Source: Cloacimonetes bacterium UBA6081 | Lineage (GTDB): Bacteria > Cloacimonadota > Cloacimonadia > Cloacimonadales > Cloacimonadaceae | Length of the DNA: 7,461 bases | Direction: 5' to 3' | Assembly (NCBI GenBank): GCA_002428685.1 | Contig: DIXL01000063.1 | Location: forward strand, 1 to 7,461 | Shown: positions 1 to 6,597 of the stretch, piece after piece | Layout of the letters: each line of letters begins with the position of its first letter | Position numbering within the stretch: the first letter of the stretch is position 1 | Notes under the pieces: generated by a model | What the model was told of the DNA's origin: nothing | Database searches by the model: none | What the model saw: only the letters and a program-made list of their open reading frames with translations | Position numbers and translations under genes: made by a program

Positions 1-49
1 GGAAGCCGATCTCCCGATCGGCTTGTGGCAATCGGGAGATTGCCACCCC
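1..49. repeat. Two-hairpin interspersed repeat, left copy
   Basis: Two perfect hairpins lie back to back. Bases 3-11 pair with 16-24 (9 bp, loop TCCC), and 25-33 pair with 38-46 (9 bp, loop GGGA). The two loops are complementary, and ATCTCCCGAT (9-18) is the exact reverse complement of ATCGGGAGAT (31-40), so one long hairpin is an alternative fold. GG at 1-2 and CCCC at 46-49 could close the base. A nearly identical copy is at 7284-7352 with one base change (G34 versus A7338). It resembles a REP/MITE-type non-coding repeat, but I do not recognise a named family. The window starts inside or at the edge of the element, so its true left end is unknown. Confidence 0.85.
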
Positions 50-136
50 AATACTATATGCGACATACTAAGTTTGACACAACACTAGTTAAATGGGCTT
101 GGTGTCCAGAGCCATGAGACTGTAAATCCTTTTTTC

Positions 137-164
137 TTGACATGTTGGGGCACCAAAAAATAAT
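137..164 (+). promoter_or_regulatory. Predicted sigma-70-type promoter for the mre operon
   Basis: TTGACA at 137-142 matches the -35 consensus exactly. AATAAT at 159-164 matches the -10 consensus at 5 of 6 positions, with a 16-nt spacer. Transcription would start near 171, giving a leader of about 63 nt before the mreB ATG. The call rests on consensus and position only, since the promoter signals of this organism are unknown. Confidence 0.5.
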
Positions 165-196
165 GCATTGCACTGGAATAATTGTAAATAACTACA

Positions 197-213
197 GCCA
201 AAGCTGCTTTGGC
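197..213. promoter_or_regulatory. 17-nt palindrome in the mreB leader
   Basis: GCCAAAGC (197-204) and GCTTTGGC (206-213) are perfect inverted repeats around a single T. As RNA, GCCAAA/TTTGGC would form a 6-bp stem with a 5-nt loop, ending 7 nt before the mreB Shine-Dalgarno. It could be an operator-like protein site or a small leader hairpin. Symmetry and position are the only evidence. Confidence 0.4.
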
Positions 214-220
214 AGAGGAT

Positions 221-227
221 AGAGAGG
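221..227 (+). promoter_or_regulatory. mreB ribosome binding site
   Basis: AGAGAGG ends 6 nt before ATG 234. This spacing decides the start: the in-frame TTG at 231 would sit only 3 nt from the Shine-Dalgarno and is less likely. Confidence 0.75.
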
Positions 228-233
228 TTTTTG

Positions 234-1271
234 ATGTCAATATTCGACTTTTTTGGTATGATGGCAAACGACATAGCCATTGATCTTGGTACAGCCAACA
301 CGCTTGTTTACAAGAAGAATGGTGGTATCGTAATTGACGAGCCATCTGTGGTAGCGGTTTCTACCGATAGTAAAAAGATTATTGCCATTGGTTCGGCGGC
401 AAAGGTGATGCTGGGTAAAAATCCTGATGAGGTGCGCGTAATTAAACCCCTGAAGGATGGTGTGATAGCCGATTTTCAGGTTACCGAATTGATGCTGCGT
501 AATCTTATTTTACGGGCACAGAAAAAGCGTCTTTTAGTGCGTCCCAGAGTTATAGTCTGTGTGCCTTCCGGCATTACAGAAGTGGAAAAACGTGCCGTGA
601 GGGATAGTGCTTTGCATGCCGGTTCGCGTGAAGTTCATCTGATCTCCGAGCCTGTTGCTGCTGCCATTGGTGCCGATTTACCCATCGACGAAGCCTGTGG
701 TAACATGGTTATGGATATTGGAGGCGGCACCAGTGAAATTGCCGTTATCTCTTTGTCTCACATCGTGGTGCACAATTCTATCCGTGTGGGTGGTGATAAA
801 ATTGATACCGATATCATCAGCTATCTTCGCAAGAAAAACAACCTGCATGTAGGTATTCAAACTGCAGAAAAGATCAAAATTGCCATTGGCAGTGCTTATC
901 CCCTAAAACAAGAACTGAGCATGGATGTGCGCGGGCGTGATATTGTTTCCGGCTATCCGGTTACCATCAAAATCACTTCGGAAGAAATCCGCGAAGCCAT
1001 CTCCGAAACGGTTGCTTCCATGATAGATGCAATCAAGAGGCTATTTGAGAAAACTGCTCCGGAACTGTCGGCAGATATAGCCGAACGGGGCATTTTCTTA
1101 ACCGGTGGCGGTGCTTTGTTAAAGGGTTTGGACGAAAAAATCCGTAAAACTGTGGATTTGCCGGTGCATGTGGTTCCCGATCCTTTGGAATGCGTTGTAA
1201 AAGGTGCCGGCAAGGTTTTGGACGACATAGAACGCTATCGCCAGGTGCTGATTAAACGGATTGAAGACTGA
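234..1271 (+). CDS. mreB: Rod shape-determining protein MreB
   Basis: Bacterial actin homologue that polymerises on the inner face of the cytoplasmic membrane and guides side-wall peptidoglycan synthesis through MreC, MreD, RodA and PBP2. The 345-aa product has the usual family length. Visible actin-fold motifs are phosphate-1 DLGTANTLVY (17-26), the EPVAAAIG segment with the expected catalytic Glu139, phosphate-2 DIGGGTSEIA (161-170) and the adenosine motif TGGGALLKG (290-298). The N-terminus MSIFDFFG is a short hydrophobic stretch of the kind that anchors MreB to membrane. ATG 234 was chosen for its Shine-Dalgarno at 221-227. It is first in the operon, behind a predicted promoter, and is separated from mreC by 158 nt, whereas all later genes overlap. 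Nothing looks damaged. Confidence 0.97.
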   Translation: MSIFDFFGMMANDIAIDLGTANTLVYKKNGGIVIDEPSVVAVSTDSKKIIAIGSAAKVMLGKNPDEVRVIKPLKDGVIADFQVTELMLRNLILRAQKKRLLVRPRVIVCVPSGITEVEKRAVRDSALHAGSREVHLISEPVAAAIGADLPIDEACGNMVMDIGGGTSEIAVISLSHIVVHNSIRVGGDKIDTDIISYLRKKNNLHVGIQTAEKIKIAIGSAYPLKQELSMDVRGRDIVSGYPVTIKITSEEIREAISETVASMIDAIKRLFEKTAPELSADIAERGIFLTGGGALLKGLDEKIRKTVDLPVHVVPDPLECVVKGAGKVLDDIERYRQVLIKRIED

Positions 1272-1282
1272 GGATTTTGTTA

Positions 1283-1422
1283 AGTGATGATGTGATTAGG
1301 TGGAAAAGTGGAAAAGTGGAAAAGTGAAACACGACTGATAGATTTAGTGGGGGTTGCTACTTTATCCAAAACTCAATTACTCCTGCACCCCATCACCCCA
1401 TCACTTCATCACTCCATTACCC
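1283..1422. repeat. 8-bp-periodic inverted-repeat element between mreB and mreC
   Basis: The left arm (1284-1331) is six consecutive 8-bp units starting GTG: GTGATGAT, GTGATTAG, GTGGAAAA three times, GTGAAACA. The right arm (1391-1422) is four units of the opposite sense: CATCACCC, CATCACTT, CATCACTC, CATTACCC. Bases 1283-1296 pair with 1400-1413 at 13 of 14 positions, and after a 2x2 internal loop 1299-1302 pair with 1394-1397, so transcripts could form a long hairpin. The roughly 59-bp centre (1332-1390) has no obvious gene or promoter. It could be a MITE-like insertion, a slipped-strand expansion or a regulatory structure. It fills almost all of the gap and ends 7 nt before the mreC start. 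Confidence 0.7.
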
Positions 1423-1429
1423 CTGTAAA

Positions 1430-2209
1430 ATGCTAAAAAAAAACCTCATCCCCTTGGTCCTGATTCTGCTATCGCTGATAATGTTAATTGGGACAAAGGA
1501 AAGCCGTTCTTTAAAAGCCGGTTGGCTGGGTAATACGGTGTTTTTCCCTTTTTTACATTCGCTAAGAGCTATAGAAACAAACCAGCAGCTGAAGCAGGAA
1601 GTGTATTCTCTGCGCAAAAAAATGGCCGAGACAACCCTGGAAAAGCTGGAATTGCAAAACGAGCTGAAACAGTATTCCGGAGCATTATCCAAAACATTTG
1701 ATACGGGGACCTCAGAGTTCGTGCTTGCGGAAGTGATAGGTTTTTCGGGACAGTATCAGGAACGTAACCTTATTGTGGACAAGGGATTGGGTAGCGGCAT
1801 TCAAATTGGATCCGCAGTGATTTCCGCCAATGGGATTGTGGGGAAAATCATTTTGGTAAATGCAGATCATTCGGTGATTTTGCCCTTTTCCAATCCGAAA
1901 TTCCAGCTTGCCGTAATGGATGCCCGCACCAGTGTCCAGGGAATTTTGCAGGCTGATATTGCCGGCATAATTTCTATGAATATGGTGAAGCTTGGTTCCG
2001 AAATATCGGTGGGGGACACTATCGTAACCTCAAATCTGTCAAGGCTATACCCAAAATCATTCCCGGTAGGAACCATTAAGCGCATCCGAGAATCACAAGA
2101 TAATTTGTTTATCAGTGCAGACATAAATCCCTTTACTCTGGTGGAAAATCTGGAGCATGTGTTTATTTTAAAGAAAGGCGGAAAAAGTGAGCCACAGCAA
2201 AACAACTGA
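1430..2209 (+). CDS. mreC: Rod shape-determining protein MreC
   Basis: Bitopic membrane protein that links cytoplasmic MreB to the periplasmic wall machinery and, from work in other species, activates PBP2-RodA. The 259-aa product shows the family layout: a short cytoplasmic end, a membrane segment at about 5-21, a polar coiled coil at about 44-85 (for example NQQLKQEVYSLRKKM), then a beta-rich periplasmic domain at about 98-250 containing NLIVDKGLGSGI, SANGIVGKI and the ARTSVQGIL strand typical of MreC. ATG 1430 is the only start that keeps the complete membrane segment. No Shine-Dalgarno is visible, because the preceding bases are the pyrimidine-rich right arm of the periodic repeat. Its 3' end overlaps the next gene by 23 nt. 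Confidence 0.93.
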   Translation: MLKKNLIPLVLILLSLIMLIGTKESRSLKAGWLGNTVFFPFLHSLRAIETNQQLKQEVYSLRKKMAETTLEKLELQNELKQYSGALSKTFDTGTSEFVLAEVIGFSGQYQERNLIVDKGLGSGIQIGSAVISANGIVGKIILVNADHSVILPFSNPKFQLAVMDARTSVQGILQADIAGIISMNMVKLGSEISVGDTIVTSNLSRLYPKSFPVGTIKRIRESQDNLFISADINPFTLVENLEHVFILKKGGKSEPQQNN

Positions 2210-2999
2210 TCCCATTATAACCCTTTATGGAGCGCGGTTTTTGCGCATTCCAATCAAAACCAGAATTTTGGAACCCACGGACAGCATCAGCGACATCATC
2301 CGTGAATATGCTATACCTCAAATGATTGCAGGGGATATTCTTACCATCAGTGAAAGTCCTTTGGCCATCACCCAGGGACGTGCCATTCCAGTTTCGGAAA
2401 TCAAGGTAAGCCCCCTGGCAAAACTACTAAGCCACTATGTGGCCAAAGTTCCTTATGGCATAGGTTTAGGCTCAGCCACAAGTATGCAATGTGCCATCGA
2501 AGAAACAGGACAATGCCGGATAATGTTTGCCGCATTTATAGGTGCTTTAGGCAAATTATGCGGACGCAAAGGCGATTTTTACCGCATTGCCGGAATGCAA
2601 GCTGCTTTGGTGGACGCTGCAACCACTTCACCTGTTCCTCCTTACAACGAAACAGTTATCAAAGGCCCGCTCAATCCCCAAAAAGTGTGTGAGGAGTTAA
2701 ACGCTGAATTTGGTTTCGGCTTTGCCGTGATGGATATAAACGATATTGGCGGAAGCTGGATGATTGGAGGCAGCAAGGGGGTTAGCAAGCATTTTATTGA
2801 AGCTGCCATGAAAGACAATCCTCAAGGCCAGGGCGACGAACTTACCCCGCTTTGCATAGTCCGCAAAGTAGCAGCGGACATCCTGTCTGCTGAAACATCT
2901 GCTACAGACGAGACGTCCGTAGCCACAGCAACCACTACAGACGAGACGTCCGTAGCCACAGCAACCACTACAGACGAGACGTCCGTAGCTACGGAATAA
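2187..2999 (+). CDS. CofE-like (F420-0:L-glutamate ligase family) protein
   Basis: The 270-aa product resembles the divergent coenzyme F420-0:gamma-glutamyl ligase-like proteins found in bacteria. Recognisable stretches are IPIKTRILEPTDSI (21-34), GDILTISESPLAITQGRAIP (49-68), KVPYGIGLGSATSMQCAIEE (87-106), GRKGDFYRIAG (126-136), VMDINDIGG (181-189) and DNPQGQGDELTP (210-221). True CofE adds glutamates to F420-0 using GTP. The substrate of these divergent relatives is not known to me, and no F420 genes are present here, so I give no gene symbol. The GTG start at 2187 has AAAGG at 2174-2178, 8 nt upstream. Residues after about 238 are an 11-aa repeat (TDETSVATATT) encoded by a 33-bp tandem repeat, which looks like a late addition outside the conserved domain. 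It overlaps mreC by 23 nt and mreD by 1 nt. Confidence 0.8.
   Translation: MSHSKTTDPIITLYGARFLRIPIKTRILEPTDSISDIIREYAIPQMIAGDILTISESPLAITQGRAIPVSEIKVSPLAKLLSHYVAKVPYGIGLGSATSMQCAIEETGQCRIMFAAFIGALGKLCGRKGDFYRIAGMQAALVDAATTSPVPPYNETVIKGPLNPQKVCEELNAEFGFGFAVMDINDIGGSWMIGGSKGVSKHFIEAAMKDNPQGQGDELTPLCIVRKVAADILSAETSATDETSVATATTTDETSVATATTTDETSVATE
2901..2994 (+). repeat. 33-bp tandem repeat of imperfect palindromes inside the CofE-like gene
   Basis: Two identical 33-bp units (2904-2936 and 2937-2969) are followed by a 20-bp partial third (2970-2989). Each contains an imperfect hairpin: GCTAC, A, GACG pairs with CGTC, C, GTAGC around the loop AGA (2901-2923), with one A-C mismatch. The hairpin recurs with slightly shorter stems at 2935-2955 and 2968-2988. 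The last copy runs into the 12-nt palindrome CCGTAGCTACGG (2983-2994), which is 4 nt before the mreD ATG. The unit length is a multiple of three, so the reading frame is kept. Confidence 0.88.
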
Positions 3000-3493
3000 T
3001 GATTATCAGCATTCTTTGGACATTTTTACTCGGCCTGGTGTTTTTATACACTCAGCTACTAATTATACCCGCTTTTTCCATAGCCAGCGTAACTCCAAAT
3101 GTGCTGATTCCCTGGCTGATTTACCTTGTATGGACGCGTCCAAAGAAGCATGCCCTGATTCTGGCTTTCATTATTGCCGTTATGTATGACACCACCCAGC
3201 CGGATACCTTTGGCATGCATGCTCTGGTTTTCTGCCTTTTGGTTTTGGCCATAGATGCATTTCGCAAGCCTTTCGAAGTGGATAGCGTTGTGGCAAAGTT
3301 ACTTACCATCGGGTTGGCAAATCTTATCTACAGCGTGGTGCAAAACATCATATTCGGCATGTCATATGGCTTTAGCAGCAGTTTGATGCTGCTAAGTCTG
3401 GGTGGTTTTCTCTACAATTTGCTCATCAGTTTTGTGGTTTTTTGGAGCATGCAACTGCTCAGCAAGGTACGGTTGATTATCGTTCATGATTAA
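2999..3493 (+). CDS. mreD: Rod shape-determining protein MreD
   Basis: Polytopic inner-membrane partner of MreC and MreB in the elongation complex. The 164-aa product has the usual MreD length and about five hydrophobic segments, starting with residues 3-21 and followed by strongly hydrophobic stretches with few charges, as in the family. MreD is poorly conserved, so the call leans on size, topology and its place between mreC and mrdA. ATG 2999 overlaps the upstream TAA by 1 nt (TAATG), a re-initiation arrangement. No independent Shine-Dalgarno is clear, and the only purine run (GGAA, 2993-2996) partly lies in a palindrome. The 3' end overlaps mrdA by 8 nt. Confidence 0.85.
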   Translation: MIISILWTFLLGLVFLYTQLLIIPAFSIASVTPNVLIPWLIYLVWTRPKKHALILAFIIAVMYDTTQPDTFGMHALVFCLLVLAIDAFRKPFEVDSVVAKLLTIGLANLIYSVVQNIIFGMSYGFSSSLMLLSLGGFLYNLLISFVVFWSMQLLSKVRLIIVHD

Positions 3494-5387
3494 ATCCCAG
3501 GCCACCTTGGTTTACAGAATAACTCTGGCAGTTTTGTTTTTGCTGTTGGCAGGTGCTTTATTCCGTTTACAGGTGGTGAAGGGTAAAGATTTTCAGCGTA
3601 TTGCCGAGAGTAATTTTGTGCGTATCAGGCGCATAACAGCCACTCGTGGAGAAATTTACGACCACAAATACCGCCCCATTGCCCAAAACGTTCCATCTCA
3701 TAACCTCTATCTAACCAGCGGTAAAATTCGCAATTTGCCCGCTTTGTCCAGGTTTCTGGAGCGCAATTTTGCCATTCCTCAAGCAGAATTGCACAATCTG
3801 GTGCTGAAGCAACGCTTCAAAACCTACGAAGAAATCCTGCTGGCCGATAATATTCCCTACGAAACTATGCTGATTCTTTCCGAGCAGTTAAACTACTATC
3901 CGGAGCTTTCCTTTCGCATCGGTTCTTCGCGCAACTATATGTATCCCAATCATTTCACGGGATACATGGGGCGCATCAATGAAGATGAATATGAGCTTTA
4001 TCGTGCCGAAAATTACTCTTTAAATAGCTACATCGGCAAAACAGGCCTGGAACGTTATTACGAGGTGCTTTTAAGGGGTCGGGATGGCCGGGAAATTGTG
4101 CAGGTGGATGCTCAGGGTCGCTCATTGAATCTGTTTGATCCTGCCGGCAACATAGAGCCTTTGAACGGTTTATCGTTGGTGCTTACCATCGATAACGACC
4201 TGCAAGAGTTTGTTTCCAATACTTTTCCTGCGGGTATGAATGGTGCTATTGTAGTCAGCGATATCCGCAGCGGAGGCATTCTTGCCTACGTCAGTAAACC
4301 GGATTATGACCCCAATCTCTTTATGCACAAAATCACTCCCGACATCTGGGCAACCTTGAATCGCGCGGAAAAACCGATGCTGGATAGAATAATTCATGCT
4401 TCCTACCCACCGGGTTCGGTGTTCAAACCCTTAACGGCTGCTTTGGGTTTGGATAGTGGCATTGTTACTCCTTACACGCGTTTAGCCTCCTGTGTGGGAG
4501 GCATGAAGATAGGCAACCGTTTTTTTAAATGCTGGAACAGCGGCGGACATGGCAGCAACAATGTGATTGATGCCCTTAGGGTTTCCTGTGATGTCTATTT
4601 TTACGATCTTTCGCTAAAAATGAATTTGGATAGCTTTCTTGGCTACGCCAAGGACTCGCATTTTTACGCCAAAACCGGCATAGATTTACCCAATGAAAGG
4701 CGGGGCTTTTTCCCCAGCATAGCCTGGTATCGCAAAACCTATGGAAAGCATGCCAGCATTCTTGGGCACAAGGTCAATTTGGCCATTGGTCAGGGCGAAG
4801 TGCTTACAACTCCCATCCAGATGAATGCCTTTTATGGAGCCATTGCCAATAACGGCTTATGGACTCAGCCTCATCTTTTAAAGCAGACTGTGGGGAGGGG
4901 GCGTCTTACGCGGGAGCAGGTGATGCCCTTGGCCAAAAATCGTTTGCCAATGAAGCCTCTAACCTTGCAAACCATCCAGCAAGGACTTTGGGCCGTTGTG
5001 AATGCCCCGGGTGGAACGGGTGCCAATGCCAAAGTGAATGGTGGAACCGTTTTCGGTAAATCCGGCTCGGCTGAAAATGCGATGGGACGCACCACCCACG
5101 CCTGGTTTTGTGCCTATTTATTGACGAGTAAACCAGAGATTGTGGTTACAGTATTTCTGGAAAATGCCGGTGGTGGCGGTGCGATGGCTGCTCCAATCAC
5201 GGCAAGAATTTTTAACTATTACATCGGAAATCTGGAAAACATCAAGAAAGTAACCCCCCTGCCCTCGCAATTTCGCACGGCTGAAGACGTGGATCCCGTG
5301 CCGGAAGAGATAGACACAGAACCAACTGAACCAGAAACTCCAGCTGAAAACACCACCACACCAACCGGAGCACAGAGCAGTGATTAA
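3486..5387 (+). CDS. mrdA: Penicillin-binding protein 2 (peptidoglycan DD-transpeptidase)
   Basis: Class B PBP that cross-links peptidoglycan made by RodA during elongation. It is anchored in the inner membrane with its catalytic domain in the periplasm. The 633-aa product has one N-terminal membrane segment (about 10-28) and the pedestal motif RGEIYDHKYRPIAQN (54-68). All three penicillin-binding motifs are present: SVFK with acyl-ester Ser311 and Lys314, SCD (367-369; the SxD form is usual in PBP2), and KSG (525-527). The C-terminus after about residue 595 is a Pro/Glu/Thr-rich, probably disordered tail. ATG 3486 lies inside mreD (8-nt overlap), and the end overlaps rodA by 8 nt, consistent with coupled translation of the PBP2-RodA pair. 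Confidence 0.95.
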   Translation: MIKSQATLVYRITLAVLFLLLAGALFRLQVVKGKDFQRIAESNFVRIRRITATRGEIYDHKYRPIAQNVPSHNLYLTSGKIRNLPALSRFLERNFAIPQAELHNLVLKQRFKTYEEILLADNIPYETMLILSEQLNYYPELSFRIGSSRNYMYPNHFTGYMGRINEDEYELYRAENYSLNSYIGKTGLERYYEVLLRGRDGREIVQVDAQGRSLNLFDPAGNIEPLNGLSLVLTIDNDLQEFVSNTFPAGMNGAIVVSDIRSGGILAYVSKPDYDPNLFMHKITPDIWATLNRAEKPMLDRIIHASYPPGSVFKPLTAALGLDSGIVTPYTRLASCVGGMKIGNRFFKCWNSGGHGSNNVIDALRVSCDVYFYDLSLKMNLDSFLGYAKDSHFYAKTGIDLPNERRGFFPSIAWYRKTYGKHASILGHKVNLAIGQGEVLTTPIQMNAFYGAIANNGLWTQPHLLKQTVGRGRLTREQVMPLAKNRLPMKPLTLQTIQQGLWAVVNAPGGTGANAKVNGGTVFGKSGSAENAMGRTTHAWFCAYLLTSKPEIVVTVFLENAGGGGAMAAPITARIFNYYIGNLENIKKVTPLPSQFRTAEDVDPVPEEIDTEPTEPETPAENTTTPTGAQSSD

Positions 5388-6597
5388 CCGCAAAAAGTTC
5401 GATTTCACACTGCTTGCCTTGTTGGCCACGCTTATTTTCCTGGGCTGTATTGCCATTTTTAGTGCTTCCACCACCATGATTGGCGACCAAATGAGCATTC
5501 AAAACAACTGGTGGAAGCAGATCATCTTTGCCTTTTTGGCTTTTGGGGCAATTGCTCTCCTGCTCAAACTGCCCATGCCGATTTTCGATATTGTGGTTAT
5601 ACCCTTGTTTGTTCTGAATATCATAGCTCTGGTTTTAGTGCTGTTCACTCCTGCTGTAAACGGGTCGCACCGCTGGTTCAGCCTTGGTGGAATAAACCTT
5701 CAGCCCTCTGAAAGTGCCAAGCTATTAACCATTCTAATGGTGGCGCGCATCATCAGTAAAGAGCACCTGAACGAATACCGCCAGATTTTATATGGATTCC
5801 TGATTGTTTTGCTACCAGTGTCTTTAATTATGATTGAGCCGGATTTTGGCACTACCCTGGTGTTTTGGGCCTCACTTTTGGCCATGCTGATTGCTGCGGA
5901 AGTGCCGCTATTCTTCATTCTTCTCATGGTTTCGCCCATAGTTAGCGTGGTTAGCTCTGTGTGGTGGCCGGCTATCCCAATTTGGTTGATTATTTTAATT
6001 TGTTTACTGTTAAAATCCGGCTTATCTTGGGTTACCATCACTGTTTCTGCGATCGCAAACGTGTTTATCGCCTTCATCACACCGGTTTTTTGGATGGGTC
6101 TTAAGGACTATCAGCAAAACCGCATTCTCACGTTTTTAGATCCCACTCGCGATCCCTTGGGAGCCGGATATCAAATCATCCAAGCCAAAATTGCCATAGG
6201 CAGCGGCAGCATGTTTGGCAAGGGCTGGCTCCTGGGAACTCAGAAGAACATGAATTTCTTGCCCGAACATCACACAGATTTCATCTTTTCGGTAGTGGGT
6301 GAAGAATTCGGTTTTATCGGCAGCATTTTTTTATTAGCCATCTTCGCAGCCTTCTTTTCCCGCATCATTCGCAATGCCAACGATTTAAAAATCAAGGAAA
6401 GAAAGGTTGCCGCTTCTGGAATTATGGCTTATCTTATGTTACAGACGTTTATCAATATCGGTATGAATATCGGCTTGGTTCCAGCTACGGGAATTCCGCT
6501 GCCCTTTATTAGTTACGGTGGTTCAAACCTGTTGATCAATGCTATCTCCGTGGGAGTTATCCTGAAATATTTGAACGAAAGAGGTTTTATTAAATGA
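5380..6597 (+). CDS. rodA: Peptidoglycan glycosyltransferase RodA (SEDS family)
   Basis: Multi-pass membrane enzyme that polymerises lipid II into glycan strands and works as a pair with PBP2. The 405-aa product has about ten membrane segments and the SEDS signatures FSAST (27-31), NGSHRWFSLGGINLQPSE (94-111), EPDFGTTL (153-160), GKGWLLGTQ, FLPEHHTDFIFSVVGEEFGF, and near the end PLPFISYGGS. Asp300 in the HHTDF segment matches the Asp needed for activity in characterised RodA proteins. It starts at GTG 5380 inside mrdA, in the same 8-nt overlap style as mreD-mrdA. Its stop overlaps the next ATG (ATGA). RodA is favoured over FtsW because of the mre/mrdA neighbours and the HHTDFIF signature. Confidence 0.95.
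   Translation: MINRKKFDFTLLALLATLIFLGCIAIFSASTTMIGDQMSIQNNWWKQIIFAFLAFGAIALLLKLPMPIFDIVVIPLFVLNIIALVLVLFTPAVNGSHRWFSLGGINLQPSESAKLLTILMVARIISKEHLNEYRQILYGFLIVLLPVSLIMIEPDFGTTLVFWASLLAMLIAAEVPLFFILLMVSPIVSVVSSVWWPAIPIWLIILICLLLKSGLSWVTITVSAIANVFIAFITPVFWMGLKDYQQNRILTFLDPTRDPLGAGYQIIQAKIAIGSGSMFGKGWLLGTQKNMNFLPEHHTDFIFSVVGEEFGFIGSIFLLAIFAAFFSRIIRNANDLKIKERKVAASGIMAYLMLQTFINIGMNIGLVPATGIPLPFISYGGSNLLINAISVGVILKYLNERGFIK
6581..6584 (+). promoter_or_regulatory. Ribosome binding site of the lipoprotein gene
   Basis: GAGG, within AGAGG at 6580-6584, lies 9 nt before ATG 6594 inside the end of rodA. It supports that start together with the ATGA overlap. Confidence 0.5.

Noticed and set aside
1..49. 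Left repeat as a Rho-independent terminator
   Set aside because: The hairpins are followed by CCCC and then AATACT, with no U-tract; the repeated copy elsewhere fits an interspersed element better.
74..79. A second perfect TTGACA (-35-like) box in the mreB upstream region
   Set aside because: No -10-like hexamer lies 15-19 nt downstream; the AT-rich stretch at 87-93 is too close.
1354..1381. A possible internal promoter (TTGCTA with ATTACT) before mreC
   Set aside because: Both hexamers match the consensus weakly and could arise by chance in this AT-rich spacer.
2901..2994. CRISPR-like array of palindromic repeats
   Set aside because: The roughly 10-bp segments between hairpins are identical rather than unique, and the array is in frame inside a coding sequence.
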